Source: Candidatus Latescibacterota bacterium
GTDB taxonomy: Bacteria; JAAXHH01
Direction: 5' to 3'
Assembly (NCBI GenBank): GCA_012270975.1
Contig: JAAXHH010000034.1
Location: 221,364-285,363 of the forward strand
DNA: 64,000 nucleotides
The notes below the pieces were generated by a model that was not told where the DNA came from, did not search any database, and saw only the letters and a list, made by a program, of their open reading frames with translations. Made by a program: the position numbers and the translations under genes. Positions within the stretch are counted from its first letter, which is position 1; each line of letters starts with the position of its first letter. Below are positions 29,029 to 39,000 of the stretch, one piece after another.

Positions 29029-31023
29029 CTATACTTCGTCCAGCAGGTTTTCCACGATGTATTCCCGGCGCTCGGGGGTATTCTTGCCCATGTAGAACGT
29101 GAGGGTGTCAGGTATGCTGTGGATGGACCGGACGTTGACCTTCACGAGCCGCATGTCGGGGCCGATGAACTGGCCGAATTCGCCGGGCGAGATCTCGCCC
29201 AGCCCCTTGAAGCGGGTCACTTCGGCGCCTCGTATCCGGTCGAGCGCCGCGTTGCGCTCCTTCTCGCTGTAGCAGTACGCGGTTTCCTTCGTGTTGCGCA
29301 CCCGGAAGAGCGGCGTTTCCAGGATGTGTACGTGGCCCGCGAGCACCATCTCCTCGAAATAGCTGAGGAAGAAGGTCATCAGGAGATTGCGGATGTGGTA
29401 TCCGTCGTAATCGGCGTCGGTCGCGATGATCACCTTGTTGAACCGCAGGTTCGACATCCCATCCTCGATGCCGAGGGCCATCATGAGATTGTATAGCTCC
29501 TCGTTCTTGTAGATGGCCGCCCGCGTGCGGGAAAAGACGTTCAGCGGCACGCCCTTCAGCCCGAAGATCGCCTGGGTCAGGGGGTCCCGGGCCGATACCA
29601 TCGAACCGGCGGCCGAGGGGCCCTCGGTGATGAAGATGGAGGAATCCTCTCCGTACTTCGCGTGATCGAAGTGGTACTTGCAGTCCTTGAAGTTGGGGAT
29701 CTTGATGGCGATGCGCCGGGCCGCCTCGCGGGCTTCCTTCTTGACCGCGTTCAATTCCTTCCGAAGGCGCTCGTTCTGCGTGATCTTCTCCTGGATCCGC
29801 TGGGCGGACTCCTGGTTCTTGTGCAGAAAGTCCACCACGGCGCTCCGGACCTCCGAAACGAGCCAGCCCCGGATCTCCGTGTTGCCCAGCTTGTTCTTGG
29901 TCTGGGACTCGAAGACGGGTTCCTTCAGCTTGATGGCGATGGCGCCCGCGATGGACTCGCGGACATCCACCCCGCCGTAGCTTTTCTTGAAGTACTCGTT
30001 GACGCCCTTGAGGATGCCTTCGCGGAACGCGCTCTGGTGGGACCCGCCGTCCGCGGTATACTGGCCGTTCACAAAGGAGAAGAGCGTCTCGCCGTAGTTG
30101 GTAGTGTGCGTGAAGGAGAACTCGATGTACTGGCTTTTATGATAAGAGGGCTCGTAGAGGACATTCTCCCCTACCTCGGCCTTCAGGAAATCCAGCAGCC
30201 CGTGCCGGGAGACGAAGCGCTTCTTGTTGTAGACCATGCGGAGGCCGCTGTTCAGGCAGGCGTAGTTCCACATGCGGCGGTCGACATAGTCCGGCTGAAA
30301 GGCGTATTCCCCGAAGATTTCCTCGTCGGGCAGGAATTCGACGTAGGTGCCGTCCGGCTCTTCCGCGACGCCTTCGTTCTGCTCGAGCAACTGTCCCCGC
30401 TCGTACACCGCCTCAGCGTAGCGCCCGTCCCGGTAGGCCACGGCCCGGAAATCGACGGAAAGGGCGTTGACCGCCTTGGCGCCGACGCCGTTCAGTCCGA
30501 CGCTGAACTGAAAGACTTCGTCGTTGTACTTGGCGCCCGTGTTGATGATGGAGGTGCACTCCACGACCTTGCCGAGGGGAATCCCGCGGCCGAAGTCGCG
30601 GACGCGGACCCGGTTGTCCTCGATGGTCACGTCGATCTTCCGGCCGTGGCCCATGATGAATTCGTCCACGGCGTTGTCGATGACTTCCTTCAAAAGGACG
30701 TAGATGCCGTCTTCCGGATCGCTGCCGTTTCCGAGCCGGCCGATATACATGCCGGTCCGGAGCCGTATGTGTTCCAGCGACGAGAGGGTCTTGACCTTGC
30801 TTTCGTCGTAGACGGCGGCGTCCGCCGCGGCCGGAGATCCGTTGCCTTCATCCTTCCGCGCGCCGTTTTCCGATTCGACCGCCCTTCCGTTGGTCGCGGC
30901 GCCGCTGTCGCGCGAGCCGTTCCCGTTTCCGGAACCGCCCCGTGGCGAGTCATCACGCGGCGCAAGCAGATCGAGTTGGGTGTGCAGATCCTCTCCGTTT
31001 CCCGAACCGTTCTGGGTCGCCAT
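29029..31023 (-). CDS. parE: DNA topoisomerase IV subunit B (ParE/GyrB family)
   Basis: A 664-residue ATPase subunit. Residues 1-75 are low-complexity (Gly/Asn/Ser/Ala-rich) and look like an added tail. The GHKL domain has EVIDNAVDEF, RDFGRGIP and GLNGVGAKAVNALS. The transducer contains QYTADGGSHQSAF, and the Toprim domain has FITEGPSAAGS (catalytic Glu467) and ATDADYDGYHIRNLL (the D-x-D). The usual EGDSAGG reads EGPSAAG, with Pro469 at the position of E. coli GyrB Asp426. The ATG at 31023 is the first in frame. A consensus promoter at 31117-31145 drives parE, parC and probably uxuA. Confidence 0.92.
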   Translation of the reverse strand: MATQNGSGNGEDLHTQLDLLAPRDDSPRGGSGNGNGSRDSGAATNGRAVESENGARKDEGNGSPAAADAAVYDESKVKTLSSLEHIRLRTGMYIGRLGNGSDPEDGIYVLLKEVIDNAVDEFIMGHGRKIDVTIEDNRVRVRDFGRGIPLGKVVECTSIINTGAKYNDEVFQFSVGLNGVGAKAVNALSVDFRAVAYRDGRYAEAVYERGQLLEQNEGVAEEPDGTYVEFLPDEEIFGEYAFQPDYVDRRMWNYACLNSGLRMVYNKKRFVSRHGLLDFLKAEVGENVLYEPSYHKSQYIEFSFTHTTNYGETLFSFVNGQYTADGGSHQSAFREGILKGVNEYFKKSYGGVDVRESIAGAIAIKLKEPVFESQTKNKLGNTEIRGWLVSEVRSAVVDFLHKNQESAQRIQEKITQNERLRKELNAVKKEAREAARRIAIKIPNFKDCKYHFDHAKYGEDSSIFITEGPSAAGSMVSARDPLTQAIFGLKGVPLNVFSRTRAAIYKNEELYNLMMALGIEDGMSNLRFNKVIIATDADYDGYHIRNLLMTFFLSYFEEMVLAGHVHILETPLFRVRNTKETAYCYSEKERNAALDRIRGAEVTRFKGLGEISPGEFGQFIGPDMRLVKVNVRSIHSIPDTLTFYMGKNTPERREYIVENLLDEV

Positions 31024-31116
31024 AGGCTTTTCCCAATATCAGATGATTGCGGCAATAGACACATTCCATGCCACGCCGCAATTAGAACATATCGTGTCTG
31101 GCCATGCAGTTAGCAC

Positions 31117-31145
31117 AATATATGGCCATCGGTCCCACGTGTCAA
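31117..31145 (-). promoter_or_regulatory. Consensus sigma70 promoter of parE-parC-uxuA
   Basis: On the minus strand TTGACA (31140-31145), a 17-nt spacer and TATATT (31117-31122). A 7-bp inverted repeat TGGCCAT/ATGGCCA (31099-31105 and 31122-31128) overlaps the -10 and spacer and could be an operator. An 11-bp direct repeat CAATATACGCT (31143-31153 and 31177-31187) overlaps the -35 end. Confidence 0.75.
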
Positions 31146-31256
31146 TATACGCTGTACGGCCGCCGGACGCGCGGGCCAATATACGCTACATTTGTTTGGT
31201 AACCTGTCAAGGAAAACCATACCCGTGCGGGTACCGGCTTATGATGGGATCGAGGC

Positions 31257-31300
31257 TTCAGGACGGTCGGTCTACAAGGCGTTCAGGACGGTCGGTCTAC
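31257..31300. repeat. 19-bp direct repeat at the 3' end of the acyl-CoA dehydrogenase gene
   Basis: TTCAGGACGGTCGGTCTAC occurs at 31257-31275 and 31282-31300 (period 25). The right copy overlaps the stop codon of the acyl-CoA dehydrogenase gene, so the left copy is probably a downstream duplicate of the gene's tail. Confidence 0.75.
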
Positions 31301-32454
31301 GAACCGGTGCCGTCCGACTTCAGGATGTTTCGCGAAATGACGATCTTCTGGGCTTCGGAGGTGCCTTCGTAGAGGGTAGTGATCCGCGCGTCCCGGTAGA
31401 AGCGTTCCACGTCGAAGTCGCGGATGTACCCGTAACCGCCGTGGATCTGAATGGCTTCGTTCGTGATCCGTATCGAAGCCTCCGACGCGTACAGCTTGGC
31501 CATGGACGACGCCGTAATGTAATCCTGTCCGGCATCCTTGAGCCAAGCGGCCCGGTAGGTCATGAGGCGGGCCGCCTCGAGTTCGGTAGCCATTTCGGCC
31601 AGTTTGAACGCGATCGCCTGGAACTCGGCGATGGGCTTGCCGAACTGCGTCCGTTCCTTCGCGTATTGCACGGAGGCGTCGTAGGCGCCCTGCGCGATAC
31701 CCAGGGCCTGGGCCGCGATTCCGATGCGGCCGCCGTTCAGAATGGACAGCGCGATATTCAGGCCCCGGCCTTCCTCGCCCAGGAGATTAGTCTCCGGAAC
31801 GCGGCAATTCTCGAACAGAAGTTCGCTGGTATCCGAGCCCCGGATCCCGAGCTTCTGTTCCTGGCGGCCGACGGTAAATCCCGGCGTGTCCTTTTCCACG
31901 AGGAGCATGCTGAGGCCGCGGTGGCCGGTTCCGGGTGCGGTGGTCACCAGGACAAGGAGATAGTCCGCGAAACCGCCGTTGGTAACGAAGTGCTTCTTGC
32001 CGTTGACGACATAATCCGTCCCGTCCTTCAGCGCCGAGGTGGCCGTCGAGCCGACGTCCGTCCCGGCGCCGGGCTCGGTCAGCGCGAGACAGGCCTGCGC
32101 GGCGCCGCGACCCAGGGGGGGCAGGTAGGTCTTCCGCTGGTCTTCCGTGCCGAAGGCGTAGACGCCGTCGGCGAAAAGAGAGTTGTTGACGGAAACGCAT
32201 ACGCCGGTCGACGCGCAAACCCGGGAGAACTCCTCCACGGCCAGGACATAACTGATCGTGTCCAGCCCCGCTCCGCCGTACTCCTCGGGAATCATCATGG
32301 CCATGAAACCCATCTTGCCGAGTTCCCGGATCGTCTCGAAATGCACGGCCTCGCGCTCGTCGATTTCCCGGGCGTGGGGTTTCAGTTTCTCCTCGGCGAT
32401 CCGGCGGGCCGTGTCCCGCATCATGACCTGGTCGCTGCTCAAAGCGAATTCCAT
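31297..32454 (-). CDS. Acyl-CoA dehydrogenase
   Basis: A 385-residue FAD flavoprotein of the short/medium-chain acyl-CoA dehydrogenase family, performing the first step of beta-oxidation or branched-chain amino-acid catabolism. FAD and substrate motifs ACLALTEPGAGTD and GKKHFVTNGGFADYLLVLV are present, with ERTQFGKPIAEFQAI and AIQIHGGYGYIRDF. The catalytic base is in LYEGTSEAQK (Glu about 363), the position seen in butyryl-CoA dehydrogenases. No EtfAB genes are in the window. It follows the M20 peptidase with 12 nt spacing, so it probably ends an operon starting with the aldolase at 34815. Confidence 0.94.
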   Translation of the reverse strand: MEFALSSDQVMMRDTARRIAEEKLKPHAREIDEREAVHFETIRELGKMGFMAMMIPEEYGGAGLDTISYVLAVEEFSRVCASTGVCVSVNNSLFADGVYAFGTEDQRKTYLPPLGRGAAQACLALTEPGAGTDVGSTATSALKDGTDYVVNGKKHFVTNGGFADYLLVLVTTAPGTGHRGLSMLLVEKDTPGFTVGRQEQKLGIRGSDTSELLFENCRVPETNLLGEEGRGLNIALSILNGGRIGIAAQALGIAQGAYDASVQYAKERTQFGKPIAEFQAIAFKLAEMATELEAARLMTYRAAWLKDAGQDYITASSMAKLYASEASIRITNEAIQIHGGYGYIRDFDVERFYRDARITTLYEGTSEAQKIVISRNILKSDGTGS

Positions 32455-32466
32455 CGGTTCTCCTCT

Positions 32467-33741
32467 TCAGTTTACGCCAAGCAACCGGACGGCGGTGACC
32501 GCCATGACCTTGCAGCTCTGCACGAGGTGATCGATCTCGCAGTATTCATCGGGCTGGTGGGCGAGATGCAGCAGTCCGGGGCCGTAGGCGACACACTGCT
32601 TCACCCGTCCTGTGTTGCAGACGTGTTTGTGGTCGTAGGTGCCCGGGCTGGCCACGTAGTCCGCCGGCGCGCCCGTGAGATCCTCGATCGTTCGGGCCGT
32701 CGTCCCGACCAGTTCGGCGCCCGGGTCGGTCTCGACCGGGTGAACGACCATCAGGTCGGTAAGTTCCGCGTTGAAACCCGGGTCTCCCGCGGCGAGGCCG
32801 CCGATCAGGGTTTCGATTTCCTTTCGTACGTCGCCGAAGGATTCCTCTTTCAGGAAACGCCGGTCGAAGACGGCGGAGCACCGGTCGGCAACGCACGGCG
32901 AGCCCACGTTCCCGTCCGTCTGCCCGCCCGAAATGCCGTTCACGTTGATCGTCGCGTGACGCGCCTCCGGCGGATCGACCGGCATATCCGTTTTTCGGGC
33001 GCGAAGGGCCGGCGCAAGGCTCGTTTCGATCTGCCTAAGGACCCGCTCCATCTGGCTGATGGCGCTGACGCCCAGAAAGGGCATGCTGCCATGGGCGGTG
33101 CGGCCGATGGTGTCGATCCGAAACCAGTAGACCCCGCGGTGTCCCAGGCAGATGCGCCCCGGTCCGAAGGGTTCCGGAATGATCACGTACGACGTCCGTT
33201 CCGGGGAGATCAGTCCCTCGCGGGCGAGATGGTCCATGCCGGCGAACCCGCCGGTTTCCTCGTCCACCGTCGCACTGAATTCGAGGCTGCCGGCCAGGGC
33301 GACACCCGCCTCCCGCAACGCGGCCGCTGCGAAGAGCGCGGAGGCGATGCCGCCCTTCATGTCGCAGGCGCCGCGTCCGTAGATCTTGCCGTCCTTCACC
33401 TCCCCGCCGAATGGGTCGACCGTCCAGCCCTCGCCCGGCGGTACCACATCGGTATGGCCGTTGAAATGCAGGGTGGGCATCGGAGAACGGCCGGGAAGAC
33501 GGCCCACGACATTTACGCGGGGGCATTCCGCGGAGTGGTCCGGATGATGCTCGGCGGTTACGTAGCGGGTTTCGAAGCCCAGTGCCTTCAACCGGCCGCT
33601 TACCAGCCGGGCGCAGGCCAGGTATCCGTCGCCAGGCGGATTGACGGAGGGAATGCGTATCAGTTCCCGCAAAAATTCCAGCATGTCTTCGCGGAGGACG
33701 TCTACCTGTTCCACGATACGCTGTTCCAGCGGGGTAATCAT
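32467..33741 (-). CDS. M20-family zinc peptidase/deacylase (ArgE/DapE-like)
   Basis: A 424-residue cytoplasmic M20A hydrolase. Zinc-site motifs are LHFNGHTDVVPPG (His96, Asp98), YGRGACDMKGG (Asp127) and VDEETGGF (Glu161/162). The dimerisation insert (about 210-325) is present, and GTYDHKHVCNTGRVKQCVAYGP closes the C-terminal site. It resembles acetylornithine deacetylase and succinyl-diaminopimelate desuccinylase, but paralogues act on many N-acyl amino acids, so the substrate is open. It starts 78 nt after the DRE-TIM aldolase and ends 12 nt before the acyl-CoA dehydrogenase, suggesting a small catabolic operon. Confidence 0.9.
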   Translation of the reverse strand: MITPLEQRIVEQVDVLREDMLEFLRELIRIPSVNPPGDGYLACARLVSGRLKALGFETRYVTAEHHPDHSAECPRVNVVGRLPGRSPMPTLHFNGHTDVVPPGEGWTVDPFGGEVKDGKIYGRGACDMKGGIASALFAAAALREAGVALAGSLEFSATVDEETGGFAGMDHLAREGLISPERTSYVIIPEPFGPGRICLGHRGVYWFRIDTIGRTAHGSMPFLGVSAISQMERVLRQIETSLAPALRARKTDMPVDPPEARHATINVNGISGGQTDGNVGSPCVADRCSAVFDRRFLKEESFGDVRKEIETLIGGLAAGDPGFNAELTDLMVVHPVETDPGAELVGTTARTIEDLTGAPADYVASPGTYDHKHVCNTGRVKQCVAYGPGLLHLAHQPDEYCEIDHLVQSCKVMAVTAVRLLGVN

Positions 33742-33819
33742 GGGTTCACGGGTGGCTGCGCGGTGCCGGCGCGTGGCGAAAAGTAACGGGCCCGTGTTGT
33801 TCGGGCTTTCTGTACCGGG

Positions 33820-34815
33820 TTACCCGGCGTCCTCCATCTCGTCGTAGAACCGGGCCATGCTGCCCCTTTCCTTCGCCGCATTGAACCGCATGCCCGCGCG
33901 GGGGTGCTGGTTCATCAGGCCGGTGATCATGTATGGAATATCGAATCCCCACATCAGTTCCGCCCGCATCGGTTCGACATCGTACTGAATGCACTCCAGC
34001 AACGGCCGCAGGCGGAATTTCGGGTTGTGAAGGAATCCGACGATCAGCTCCATGGGACAATTGCCCGCGCCGCGGCCGAGACCGGCCAGGCTGGCGTCCA
34101 GGTAGTTCGCCCCGCGGATCAGCGCCTGAATCGTGTTGGCGAAGGCCAGTTGCTGGTTGTTGTGGGCGTGAATGCCCACCTGCTTGTCGGTGGACTGCAA
34201 GGCGTTCAGGAACTTGTCCACGAGCGCTTCGACCTGTTCGCTGTACAGCGCGCCGAAGCTGTCCACCACGTAGATGGCGTCCACGTTGGATTCGGCCAGC
34301 ATGGAAAGCGCCTCGTCCATCTCGCTTTCGGGAACGGTCGAAGCCGCCATGAGATTCAATGTAGTCTCGTACCCCTTATCGTGGGCGTCCTGGATCATGT
34401 CCAGCGCCAGCGGGATCTGGTGGATGTAGGTGGCGACCCGGATCATGTCCAGCACGCTTTCGTCGGAGGGCAGAATATCGGTCTTGTAGTCGGATTTCTC
34501 CGCGTCGGCCATCGCCGCCAGCTTGAGCGGCGTACCGTTGTCGCCCACGACGCCGCGGATGTCTTCTTCGGCGCAGAACTTCCACGGTCCGTGCTCATCG
34601 GGAGAGAAGATCTGCCGCGAGTTGATGTAGCCGATCTCCATGTAGTCGATCCCGCCGTCGACGCAGGCCCGGTAGACCGCCTTGACGGTATCCGCCTCGA
34701 AACGGTGGTCGTTCATCAGGCCGCCGTCCCGTATCGTACAGTCTATGAGCTTGATCTCCGGACGGTAGGTCAGCCATTTCCGTGCCGGCGCTTCGTTGAG
34801 AGCTGATTGGTCCAT
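33820..34815 (-). CDS. DRE-TIM metallolyase/HMGL-like aldolase
   Basis: A 331-residue TIM-barrel protein of the DRE-TIM family (HMG-CoA lyase, 4-hydroxy-2-oxovalerate aldolase, isopropylmalate synthase group). The divalent-metal signature KLIDCTIRDGGLMND at the start matches the family's D-x-T-x-R-D-G, and VGIHAHNNQQLAFANT supplies the metal-binding H-A-H. ASLAGLGRGAGNCPMEL is the family G-x-G-x-G-x-G-N segment. The C-terminus is short and lacks a communication or regulatory domain. The ATG at 34815 has AGGA about 7 nt upstream. The product is a C-C bond cleaving or forming aldolase of unknown substrate. Confidence 0.8.
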   Translation of the reverse strand: MDQSALNEAPARKWLTYRPEIKLIDCTIRDGGLMNDHRFEADTVKAVYRACVDGGIDYMEIGYINSRQIFSPDEHGPWKFCAEEDIRGVVGDNGTPLKLAAMADAEKSDYKTDILPSDESVLDMIRVATYIHQIPLALDMIQDAHDKGYETTLNLMAASTVPESEMDEALSMLAESNVDAIYVVDSFGALYSEQVEALVDKFLNALQSTDKQVGIHAHNNQQLAFANTIQALIRGANYLDASLAGLGRGAGNCPMELIVGFLHNPKFRLRPLLECIQYDVEPMRAELMWGFDIPYMITGLMNQHPRAGMRFNAAKERGSMARFYDEMEDAG

Positions 34816-35025
34816 AATCCTGTTCAGAACGCTCCTGGAATCTGGTGAATACGCGTAAATGCCCTGGCGGCCGCGAAGAACACGGCCAATACCGCGACAG
34901 AACATATACGACACCCGGGCGCGGGACAAGGTATTTAAAGCGTCGCGCGACAGACTGTTCGCAGGATTCGAAGCACCCGCCCGAATCTGCCCGTGCGCGG
35001 ATTCGACGCGGCCCGCTGAATGCCC

Positions 35026-35053
35026 TTGACTAAATCCCCTTCCCCTGTATCAT
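35026..35053 (+). promoter_or_regulatory. Sigma70-like promoter of methionine aminopeptidase
   Basis: TTGACT (35026-35031), a 16-nt spacer and TATCAT (35048-35053). The predicted leader to the ATG at 35137 is about 75 nt. The rest of the 34816-35136 divergent gap shows no gene. Confidence 0.6.
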
Positions 35054-35136
35054 GCATGGTGCGTTCCGGGTCGCGCCAATCGAGCCCATACCCGGACGCG
35101 CCGGGCATTCGTCCTCCGCGTGTTGAATTTCATGTA

Positions 35137-35946
35137 ATGAAGACCATGGGCATCATACTCAAGACGGAAAAACAGATCGAGACCATACGCCGCAGCGGCC
35201 AGGCCGCGACCGCGACGCTGCAGCGCATGGGGGAAGCCGTAAAACCGGGTGTCGCGACATCCGAACTGGACCGGATCGCCCGCAAGATGATCCGGGGCTT
35301 CGGAGGCACCTCCTCCTTCCTGGGATATCGGCCCACCTTCCACCCGCCCTTCCCCGCCACGATCTGCGCGTCCATCAACGACGAGATCGTACATGGCATC
35401 CCCAGTCCGAGGCGGACGGTCGCGGAGGGGGACATCCTGAGTCTCGATTTCGCCATGATCATCGACGGGTACCACGGCGATACGGCATTCACCTTCCCCG
35501 TCGGCCGTGTTTCACCTGAGGCGCAGCGGCTGCTGGACGTCACGCGTGCATCGGTGTTCAAGGGGATCGAAGAAGCGAAGCCTGGAAACCGCATCGGCGA
35601 CATCGGACACGCGGTGCAGAAACACGCGGAGTCCCACGGTTTCTCGGTGGTACGGGACCTGTGCGGGCACGGAATCGGCCGCAGTCTCTGGGAAGAACCG
35701 CAAGTCCCCAATCACGGCAGTCCGCAACGCGGCATCCGGCTCAAACCGGGCATGGTCATCGCCATCGAACCCATGGTGTGCGCGGGCGCGCACCGGATCC
35801 GGGTCCTCGACGACGAATGGACGACCTCCACCGCCGACGGACGGCTTTCCGCCCATTTCGAACACACTGTCGCCATCCTGTCCGACGGTCCCGAGATTCT
35901 GACGGAAAATCCCGATCTCTGGGGCTCGAACGGCCTGCCGGGATGA
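35137..35946 (+). CDS. map: Methionine aminopeptidase, type I
   Basis: A 269-residue MetAP, which removes the N-terminal Met from new proteins. Metal ligands are clear: LSLDFAMIIDGYHGDTAF (Asp104, Asp115), LCGHGIGRS (His178), IEPMV (Glu211) and HFEHTVAIL (Glu242). The substrate His is in ANDEIVHGIPS-type sequence (INDEIVHGIPS here). Start choice is uncertain: the ATG at 35137 (MKTMGIIL) and the one at 35146 (MGIIL) both lack a strong Shine-Dalgarno. It is an isolated plus-strand gene between two leftward ones. Confidence 0.93.
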   Translation: MKTMGIILKTEKQIETIRRSGQAATATLQRMGEAVKPGVATSELDRIARKMIRGFGGTSSFLGYRPTFHPPFPATICASINDEIVHGIPSPRRTVAEGDILSLDFAMIIDGYHGDTAFTFPVGRVSPEAQRLLDVTRASVFKGIEEAKPGNRIGDIGHAVQKHAESHGFSVVRDLCGHGIGRSLWEEPQVPNHGSPQRGIRLKPGMVIAIEPMVCAGAHRIRVLDDEWTTSTADGRLSAHFEHTVAILSDGPEILTENPDLWGSNGLPG

Positions 35947-36001
35947 TGCAGTCCGGCCGGCCATACTTTCTATGCCGGATATCCCGTCGGCCTTGACGGG
36001 A

Positions 36002-39000
36002 TCAGAGTAGATCCTTCAACACCGCGAATCGGCGCGCTTCTTCCCTGGACCCTGCCAGGACCAGGTACGCGGTCAGCTCCTTTACGCCGTGGGCGGGGAT
36101 TTCGTGTCTCGTCTTGAGCCCCAGGTGACCTCCTTCGGCACCCCAGCTGTCCAGCCTGGCTTCCCTCATGGGTGAAACGAGTACGACGGTACGCCCGGTA
36201 CGCGGATTAGCGGCCGCTGCCCAGTGGCCGCCGTGGTGGCCGAAGGACCAGGTATTCCGCTTCCGTTCGTACTCCTCCGAGAACAGGACGGTATCCTGCA
36301 TCTCGCCGTCAGGCTGCAGGAAGTAATGCCACCCTCCCCGCAGAAGTCGCGGCGTGCCCCCCTCGTTCACCAGCCTCCAAACCTGCTTGATCACCGGGCT
36401 GCCCCCGAGGGTCAGCGTGTCGAGTTCCAATGTCAGGCCACGGGTATCTTCCAGCGAAAGCGTTGCCCGCAGGCGCACGCCCGTCCATTCCAGACCGCGG
36501 GAGTCCCGGTTGGAGACGGTCTCCGCAGTAAAGGCCTCTCCTTCGAGTGCGCCCGTCCAGGAAAGCCGGTCCACCTCTATCTCAGGCTGGATGCCGCCGT
36601 ACCACGGGTAACTCCAACCGAAAGCCCCGGGTTCCGGAAAGGCCGAAGCCAGGTGGTTGCATCCGCCGCCCGCGTCCCGGATCGCGCTCACGGAACCCAG
36701 GAAGGCCGGGACCACGTCGATCTCGAGCCGCTGGTTTCGAACGGTGTAGACGCTGTGGCCCGACGCCTCACCCTCTTCGACATCCACGGCCGACCCGTCT
36801 CCCAGCCTGACAAGGGGCATATCGAATTCGGCGTCGCGCTCCCCGCCGGCCAGGACGATCCGACCGGTGTAGACTCCCGGCGGCACGGTGGTGGACAACC
36901 GCACCGAACCGCCGAATGGATTTTGCCAATCGATCTCCGAGAATGAAAACCACATGGGGTCGCACCGCCATCCTTCGGGCATGACGAAGGTAACGGTCCC
37001 GCCGGCCTTCCGGGACTTCCACTGCGTGACGCGAAACCCTATTTCGGCTTCTTCCGGGTTGACCAGGGGCACCGCCGGATCGGTAGACACTTCGAATTCA
37101 TCCAGAATCTGCGGGGCAGGCTCGTCTGCTCTGAACTTTTGTCCCTGGATACGCCGCCATACGCGTCGCACGCCTTGCCAGCCCCCATCGCCGACATGCA
37201 GGAGGAGCGCGTCGAAGGAAACCCGCGACTGCGGCGCGCAGGTCGTCTCCGGGGTCAGCGATTGAAATTCAAACCCGCCCCAATCGATCTCGTCGAGGTT
37301 TCCGGGCCACAAGGCACCGATCGTACCATGGGGCATTTCGAAAGCGCCCCAGGACTCCGCGTACGATTCGCCACGCTTGAAGTCGTGGTCGTTCGGCGCG
37401 GGACGATCGCTGCATGGAGTTCGGAGTATTCCTTCCCTGAACGGCAGCGCCAGCGTCGTCTGGTCCGGCCCCCCGTTCGTAACGAATTGATAGAGGCGAA
37501 AAGTATGGGGGTCGAACCCGGTGTTTTCCATCCTGTGTTCCACGGAAATGATCGGCCCGGCGTTCAGTCGTACGATCCGGCTGAAGACCATGCCGGGGGT
37601 TTTTTTCGCAGTGTAAGAAGCCACGAGGACAAGATCCCGTCCATCGCGCTCCGCCCGCAGCTTGAAGTCCGACTCGCTATATTCGCTGGGCCACTGGGGC
37701 GGAATGGGCCGCGCACCTTCCGTACCGAGATTCTTCCCGGTGGTCCGGTCCCTGATCTTCAACTGGCCGCCCTTCGCTTCCAGCGTCGCCCGGTAGATCT
37801 CGTTCTCGACGCGGATCGCGCCGTCCTGATGGTACAACAGGCCACCCGGTTCCAGGACGAAGACGGCGTGTTTTCCGCTCGGCAATTCCACCGTTCTTCC
37901 GTCCCATTCCACGCGTCCGGAAACAGTCAGTTCGAAAACGCCCGGGCGGTCCGCCTGCAGGACCGTTTCGAATCCTCCGTATCCCCCGGCGGGCACCGTG
38001 ACGTCATGTTCCTTCCCGTCTGACGAGAGGCCGTCCGAAACGGTGATGCGGACCTGCGCTTCGACGTCGTCGGGCAATCGGCTGCGCAGGTTTACCCACA
38101 GGTTCTGCGGTTTCCCGGGCGCCAGGGTCGTTTCTTCCGGATCGATGGACACAGACATCTCGGTCCGGGGGCGGATACCCGTGGCGAGGTCGATGGACAG
38201 GTCATCCCAGCAGAGGTGCGTCTTTATCCTTGGCGCGGCCTTGTCCCGGTCGACCGCCGCGGCCTTGTCCGACACGGTTACAGGTGCCTCGAGGGAGATC
38301 GTCTCGCCGGGTTGAATGCATTGCCGCGCGTGGTAGTCGATGGACAGATCGCCGGACTCCCTGGCGGTCAGGGAGATGGTTACCGGCGTATCCTTCCGGT
38401 TTTGCAGCCTCCATCGCATGGAGGTCTGTTGGCCGCGTACGGGTTCGATGTCGTCCACCGTCGCCGCCGCGGACAATTCCGCGGTCTCCACCGCGGTCAC
38501 GTGCCTGGCCTCGCGGTCCACACGGACCGTCAATTCCTCCCGATTCCCGTCAGACCCGGCTTCGTCGGACGGCGGAGGCGAGTCGGCGGACCCGGCGTCA
38601 CCTGCTGCGGACTGTGTCACGGGGGCCGAAAACCGGTAGGTGAAAACCCGCAGCCCTTTCCACTGTTCCTCGTCGGGCACCTGCTCCACCCGCCGCTGCA
38701 GGGTTTCGTACCAGTCGTGCCGGTCGAAGAAGTACCGCGTACACGGCATCGCAAAGATCGCGGGCATGTAGTTGCGCATCTGTGGCCAGCCGCCGGAGTC
38801 CCAGAAGAAGCCCGTCCGCTTGTAGGGCGCCATCGCCTTCACGTTCCCCGACCAGGTATCGAGGTCGAGGTGGTACTTCCTGTCCTCGATTGTTTTCTCG
38901 ATCGAGCGAACCAGCAATCGCCGTCCGATGCCCCGGCCCTGGAAACGCGGGGAGACGTTCAGCAGCGCGAGGTAAAGGGCGTCGGCGTCGTCCTTGTCGT

